From Podaxis mareebaensis (taxonomy: Eukaryota; Basidiomycota; Agaricomycetes; Agaricales; Agaricaceae), in NCBI GenBank assembly GCA_018524725.1, contig JAEUWP010000588.1, positions 1 through 39,338 of the forward strand: 39,338 nt of DNA, read 5' to 3'. The notes beneath the pieces were generated by a model that did no database searches, had not been told where the DNA came from, and was given only the letters and a program-made list of their open reading frames with translations. The position numbers were made by a program, and so were the translations under genes. Shown here one piece after another: positions 33,380-39,338 of the stretch. Every line of letters begins with the position of its first letter. Positions within the stretch are counted from its first letter, which is position 1.

Positions 33380-35033
33380 TTCTCAGTGATCCGGAGGTTA
33401 GCACATTGCTAGCTAGCCCTCCATGCGGAATATCCTCTTACCTAGCGTGGAAGAAAGCCAGACTTCGCTATAAAGCGAGGTAAGTGGTTGCACAGTTGAT
33501 AGGGGTGGCGGACGTGGTTACCGCCTTTATGTGCCTGCGGATGTTGTCGCTGAGCGCTGAACCTTCTACCACGCTTCCTGCACGTGTAAGCCTGCGTCAC
33601 CACTGCTCTGAGGAAAGCAAGCTAAATTTGTTCTGCCACGGACACTTCCCGGTGAATAAGATATGACAGAAAATTTAAATTGAAAACCACTGTGTTGGGG
33701 AGTTAGCTTCTTGACTCGAGTGATCATTGAGACCCTATCCTCTTGATAGGTTACACAGGGAGATCGAGAATTCTTTCGCGACGCCGTCGGAACGACAACC
33801 AGTCGCCGCATTTATGAACCAAATTAGGGAGCTGGAGAACTTAGAAGACGGAGCGTATGATGAGATTCACTGCGCACTGTACTTAGTACCCCAGGCCGGT
33901 GCATCTTGTAATAACACCGAGTTGTGGCTCAGAGACGATGTGTGAAATGACGGAATGCAGACTCATGCAATCAAGATGTCGTTTGTGGTGTATCGTAAGG
34001 CAGAACTGAAACAGAAAGGCATTGATTTTCTGGGGAGAAACACCGGAGAAGGTGGAGTTATCGCAAATGAAGATTCAACTTCAGTGGAAGGGCCAATCCA
34101 TGAGTCTGTAACGCTTAAGCTTTAAGCTTCAAAATCCGTTTTGTGCCCGACTGGGACATTGTAATGGCGTGGCCTCCAAATCTGCGTGATGACTTGCACG
34201 TCAACGCCCGGCATGGCATAGGCGAGGCATTATGCGTGAACGAGTCGGCAATGAACGTTAGTGAACGTTGAACACCATTCAAGCAATCGGCAGCATTCTC
34301 CCGCGGCTCTAAAGGACCAAGCGCCGATGAGCTTTAATAGATAAACGACACGTTCCTCTCGGGCGCTTCGCGATAAGATAGTGGCACATGCTCGTGGAAC
34401 ACGTTTCATCTTCCCCAGAGGAGTTGCCTCGACATCACCTAAGTCTTAATCTATGAAGGGATAATAATGTAATTGATACAACGTCTCTGGGAATGTGTAG
34501 GCGTGACCGGGTGGCATAATCGTTGCCTCTCAGGGCTCGCGTAGTCCATCTCACCGGGGGCGATGTCGTCGAGCAAATCCCCCGACAATAAAATCGCCGT
34601 AAGCGTGTTGAGTATTTAAGCGCTCAGGGGCGTCGAGCCCGTTCCCTCGGAGCGTGCCTTGAAGAGGTGGAGAGTGCTTCATTGGACATGCGAATTAGTA
34701 AGCGAACAATGAGGCGAGACTGCAAGTATGTCCCTCGAAAGTTGAAGAAGCCAGGGGGCTGGGCCGCTCAGTGAAAGCCAGCGTTCAGTGCGGTCATGGG
34801 CAGATCGTCAATCGAGCCAAAGCGAGCGCTACGCACGAAACAGTCAGTTGAAAAATTAATCGAACTTTGATGTGAAATACGCATGATGCTACATATCAAT
34901 CCAAACATCATAATAACTGCAAAAAAGAAAGGCCATACTGCCAAATGGCGCAAATTCTAATAAATTGAACAACATAGAGAGGAATGCTAAATCCTGAAGT
35001 GGTTCTCTGGCGTTTCTCTGCCAGCTTCACAAC
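33380..35033. other. Intergenic stretch, no gene supported
   Basis: 1.65 kb with short unrelated frames on both strands. Contains the 5' flank of the two-domain gene and the 3' flank of gene F. Confidence 0.45.
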
Positions 35034-36060
35034 TCATCGAGGTCGTCTAGTGTCGGTCATGTGCAAATCTTGGTATGCATGGTAAAGATCTTGCAAGACA
35101 TTCCGGTTAGTGTCGATCGCTTTGATCACTATCTCCTAGAGAATTCGTTAGATTCAGTCGTCACCGCCCTGCATGTGTGAAGAAAAAACCTACAAGGTTT
35201 TCCTCGAGAATGCGGCCCGTGTTCTCTATCATCAACCAGAGGACCTTCCACGCTGACCTTTTCCGGTTGTTATTATCGAACCGTTGAATCTTCGATGTAT
35301 CGGGTATTCCGCCGTTCCTGTCTACCGCGAATCTCCAGAGACCGTCCGCGAATTCGTTCTCGAGAGCGTTCGCATCATCATCAGATAGTTGGGCTTCGTC
35401 CCAGTGGGTATTAACAAGGACCATTCTCTCTTTCCAATCCTTGCCGCACAGCTGCTTCAGGATTGCCTCGTGCTTAGAAAAGCAAAAGTCCGGGGGTAGC
35501 GGAGGGTTGACCACACTATTTACGAAGATAATCCCCGCAAAAGTGGCGTTTTTCTCACAGCTGGGTGCTAGTCAGAAAGGGTGGCTAGTTTATCGGAAGG
35601 TTAGGAATGCGTACTGCTTGGTTTTCCATTCATTGAGCTGTTTCAACAACTTGTCCAAGATTCCCCACGAGATGTTGATGACGCCAGGCGTGTCAACTAA
35701 GTAGACGGGGAATTCGTTGGGGTTGACCTCTGGAATCTTGACCGGAACCGAACGTATCTCCTTGGTCTGTGGATCCAAGGAGCATGGTGAGGCGTCTCCA
35801 TTTACATCCCAATCAGTCATAGCGTTGATGAGCTGACGTAGAGGTTAGTTGTAACAGGTTGACGGAATTGATGGTGCCCATACCGTGCTTATTCCTGCGC
35901 CTGTGCGGCCGATTACTCTATTCCACGGTTGAGTAATTGGAAAGGTAAAATATGGGAGAAATGGGAACACTTACGCTATTAGCACGTGCTTGGCAGAATG
36001 CTCAGGCTTTGGGCGAAATCTTATGGCCTTCGCGCATTTCTGAGCGACCTCTGCGAACAT
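35034..36060 (-). CDS. AIG1/GIMAP-like GTPase-family protein F, Walker A Lys replaced by Ile
   Basis: Five exons (36060-35975, 35917-35884, 35832-35615, 35560-35194, 35135-35034) join in phase to 268 residues. The start is MFAEVAQKCAKAIRF, so this member has no myristoylation glycine. The 34-base exon encodes VIGRTGAGIST, again a G1 loop with the Lys replaced, here by Ile. Then LINAMTDWD, an intact G3 VYLVDTPGV, GIIFVNSVVNPP and MVLVNTHWDEA where G4 is expected. The C-terminus differs from the others: after ENTGRILEENL a 58-base intron (gtaggt...ctctag) adds EIVIKAIDTNRNVLQDLYHA and a short tail; without this splice the protein would end 12 residues later at 35161. Intron positions around the P-loop match A-E. 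Confidence 0.75.
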
Positions 36061-37083
36061 TGTGATAGAACGAGAACTTGGAGTTTGAAGATGAAGATTG
36101 AAGACTGGATGCCAGTGTGCTAGTGGTACTAGGTGTTATATATGCTGAGAAGCGTGGACAGCAGCATACCTTCCGACGAACATGAGGTTGGAAACCAAAG
36201 AGATGATATGAACAGACGAACCGAACGAAACAATTTTTTCTGCCCGTTATGAGCTGGCGCAATAGTTAGTTTGTTGTTGCAACTGGGCCAGACGCGTATT
36301 GCCCCAGTGGAGCAGAGAGGTGCAGCCCGAAAATGTGTGGCGGGTGTGATCATGAGAGTAGGATGAAGCCAAATGGAAACACAACGCAAGCTGTATGCTG
36401 TGGCCTACTCAGTCATTTCCTACTGTATAGAACCAGCAAGACGCCAAGTTTGAGAGGTGGTTTGGTAGTGATTGCAGGACCACGAGGGTGTAATGATCTG
36501 TCGGTGAGCGTGTGTGGAGTTTTTCAATATGGCAGCCCGAGGAGCGTTCGCACCGCAGAGAAGGTGTGGCCGCTGGCATAGACATCGAAAGCTTCAAGTT
36601 CGAGAGGGTTAATCATACTCAGAAGTCTGGGGGACGTCGAGAGAAAATGGCCGACAAACGGTAGAGCAAACAATATATCAAGGAATGGAATCGATAGACC
36701 AGGCCATCGGCGATTTGAACGACCTCCAGCTAGTAGCCAGAAACACTGATGAGCGACACGACAGCACAGACGTATGTTTTTGCGCGGTGGATTCAGATGA
36801 TACATTTACGAAAATAGCTCGCACCAGAAAGGATCTCGCGCAAAGATGGTGGGGAGATGACCTGTGTCTGATGCTGCATGCACGACTTATGGCAAGCTCG
36901 GCAATTTGCACTGTAAACGCCCGCTTTTTCTCAGGTCCCTGACCATACTTGCTGCTTCTCTTTCACTAGCCTCGTTGAGCTCGTCAGTGGGCCACAACTA
37001 CCCAACTCAATCTTAGGGAGACACTCTTCAGTAAGTCGCATAGCGCATCAATTCATGTATCTTCATTAATATCCTCACATTAG
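36061..37083. other. Intergenic stretch with one weak candidate
   Basis: The plus frame 36685-36942 (MESIDQAIGDLNDLQLVARN...) ends near a possible donor and could be a 5' exon of the broken gene to its right. The overlapping minus frame 36524-36805 is equally open. I support neither strongly. Confidence 0.35.
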
Positions 37084-39202
37084 CTCAACTCAGCCTTATC
37101 ATCAGCCTGCGAGGAAAGGCGGTGCTGATGCTTTTTCTATAGATGCTTATGGCAAACCACCGAATGCCGTCGGATTCTCTGCCTCAGAGGATGACAGGAC
37201 TTCTTCTGCATCGCTTTTAGTATCTCAGTACCGAGGAACCTTGAACTTGCCTCTTCAGCCCGCCTGGAAGTCCCCGATCCATAGCGCTTCCGGCTGAACA
37301 CGGTGGCAAGCAATACTCAGACATCAATTGCCCACCTCCGCTTCCAGCTGTGCCAGGCCTTTCGCATACACACCTACAGGAGGCACCTAAACACGTTCAA
37401 GGAGGACGTGGATCCGGCCTGGACACGCGAATCATTGATGATAGAAATCCAGATGACATAGTCGCTCCATCTCATCCGGTCCAGTCTCAAAGCCCAAGTC
37501 ACAGACATGACGAAGATGGAGTGTTTATTATGGCCAGTGACTCGGAGCTATTGTACGCTTCAGCTCCATCGACGCACTGCAATGCCAAAGCGCGCGGTAA
37601 TGGTGGACTTCTATGACAACAGAGGCAGAGAGCCACCTGTTCCTGCAGGCCGGATACGCAGGACTTTTCCGATGTCTCAGTACGTTAACCGAGGCCACGC
37701 GCCGGAGGGCTTGGGATATAGCGATGATCTTGATCCACATTGCGAAAAACCCTGGAAGGATTTGGCGACGAAACGAAATCTCCAGAATTACCAGAACCGG
37801 GATTTCAAGGGCATAATGACAAGTGTGCCTACTTTTCCAGAGCCACAGCCACATCCTTATGCCACAGCTCCGGCTTTCCCAGTTCCCGAGCCATAGCCCA
37901 TCTCCTACAGTCACACTTTCAATACCATCTGCGATTTCGTTTCCCGTTCCATCTGAACAACAGTATGCCCCGTATCCTCCGTCCACGATCCACGCTGTAG
38001 AAGCTTCAGGAGGTCAAATTACCTCTTCCGACGTGTATCACCTTCGGCCTTCGCTGAGATGGATCCCAATTCGAACCATTCCATCTCCTTACGAACGAAC
38101 CACCTTAGATGACCCCCCTGGTGAAACCAACCATGCCTAACCGTACACTCCGGCCTCTCCCACCCTTCCCCGTAAACATTCCCTCTTCGACTCCAGGCGG
38201 CCTCGGAGGACATACGGGGGCACTGCATCAGGGTGTCGACGATATCCTCGACTCCGTCAACATTCCCGGCAACAACAGTAAATATCCAGCGAATCCCGCG
38301 ACGGGAATTGCACGGAGTGCCCTATTGTGGATATCCATAACCCACCACCTTCCCCTGGTGTACCCCCGGCAATTATTCTCTCCGCTCCCTCACCCCCTAA
38401 TTCGCCAAAGAAAGAACGGCAGAGTCTAAGCAAGAAGGCGTCATTGCCACCAATACCCTCATCGCCCCATCGCCAAGATGAGAACATTTCTTCTCTGGAT
38501 GATCGGACAACTATCAGAACGCCATCGGCCCTTGAACCCAGTTCTACCGGTGCTGGCACTGCTAGAACAAAAGAGGGAATCCAAGCGCCCACCGCCACAC
38601 ACGGGGTGACGAAGTCAAATCCCGCCAAGCCCTCGACGTCACCTGCGATGCGAGCGCCAGTTGCTTCTTCCCCAAAACTGCTTAAACCTGCTCTCAAAAA
38701 GAAGGCGGGTGTCAGTGTGGACCCGGCTCCGCATGCCCATGACACCTCAGTCACAGGCATTTCGGCTAGATCGGCCAGGTTAGCCAACATTGGCTGCGAG
38801 GAGGAAGAAGTCAATTCAGCGCTTGGTCAAGAGGACGGTCCGGAGACTTCTGGAAAGCCGGTAGAATTACGAACACGGACCCCTGGTAGTGTACAAGCTC
38901 AGTCACATTCTCAAGTCCCTGCACAGGATCCGTTATCTGAACGCCTGTCTCACTCTGAACCCCAAAATCGGGGGTCCAAATCTCAATCCCAGTTCTAATT
39001 TCAGAAACCCGACCACCCTCCCGCTCAGACCCCTTCTCAATCCCAACCTCCGCCTCCTCACTCAGACGTAAAATCAGCTGCAGTGACCCCACGCCCACAT
39101 CATCGTGCCTCATGCGCTGATTCTTTACAACGCCATCGTACTCCTGCCGAAGAAAAGGCGGAATACAATGTTTTCCACCCTCTTCTCGCTCGAATTACAT
39201 GA
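37084..39202 (+). pseudogene. Frameshifted Pro/Ser-rich gene remnant, function unknown
   Basis: The plus strand encodes a continuous-looking disordered protein that needs frame changes near 37300 (SPIHSASG to EHGGKQYSD), 37610 (NGG to FYDNRGREPP), 37893 (FPVPEP to SPTVTLS), about 38110-38150 and 38320, plus an in-frame TAA at 38996-38998 followed by FQKPDHPPAQ in the same frame to TGA at 39200-39202. The pieces abut with no intron-sized gap. Visible parts include GLGYSDDLDPHCEKPW, a Lys/Ser/Pro-rich region (SPPNSPKKERQSLSKKASLP) and AEYNVFHPLLARIT at the end. Family not recognised. The breaks are almost all indels, so an assembly with uncorrected indels is an alternative to true decay. Confidence 0.5.
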
Positions 39203-39338
39203 AGATGCTCCTAGTGCCTGATGATATACCCACGGTGTATAATTTATTCGCGTCATTTTTCTACACTGGGCTGGTGAGTCAATAAGGAACCTGTCTTATT
39301 GAGTAATTATGTAATACTTATCTTGAATATGAACTGGG

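Noticed and set aside
30477..36060. That the Met/Ile P-loops are splice-model errors
   Set aside because: The loop lies wholly within one 34-base exon in each case, so moving the splice sites cannot change the residue. Only base errors could, and four independent ones are unlikely.

Overview
The window is fungal and almost certainly from a mushroom-type basidiomycete (Agaricomycetes). The genes are cut by many introns of about 48-70 bases. The family content also fits: a NACHT-WD40 type NLR tail, a microsomal P450, a ferric reductase and an array of AIG1/GIMAP-like P-loop proteins. I rebuilt gene models by hand from splice sites, phase and family conservation; no transcript data were available.

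Layout. 1-2073 is the 3' part of an NLR-like gene ending in twelve nearly identical WD40 repeats. 2.1-10.6 kb is a decayed region: a frameshifted Ser/Pro-rich pseudogene, a CpG desert (none from 6074 to 7046), a dimeric tRNA-derived SINE-like element, a dead cytochrome P450 gene and two elements with terminal inverted repeats (about 836 and 429 bases). 12.1-22.2 kb is a conserved housekeeping block: an unknown coiled-coil/Ser-Thr-Pro-rich protein (-), 3-hydroxyanthranilate 3,4-dioxygenase (+), anthranilate phosphoribosyltransferase (-, convergent with the dioxygenase), an unknown 189-residue protein (-), a ferric reductase (+) and a small subunit of serine palmitoyltransferase (-).

24-36 kb is the unusual part. 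Five genes on the minus strand encode six copies of a G-domain related to AIG1/GIMAP-type GTPases. In all six the P-loop sits alone on a 34-base exon between a phase-2 and a phase-0 intron. In the four better-preserved domains the Walker A lysine is Met or Ile (GxxGxGMS / GxxGxGIS) although the DTPG motif is intact. In the other two, which are products of a tandem 1.8-kb duplication, both P-loop and DxxG are degenerate. Four of the five proteins start with an N-myristoylation motif (three with MGC), and one gene appears to fuse two G-domains. This looks like a local birth-and-death family of membrane-anchored pseudo-GTPases or lysine-less GTPases.

The right end (37.1-39.2 kb) is a Ser/Pro-rich gene broken by several frameshifts. 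No tRNA gene with a sound cloverleaf, no rRNA and no CRISPR array were found.
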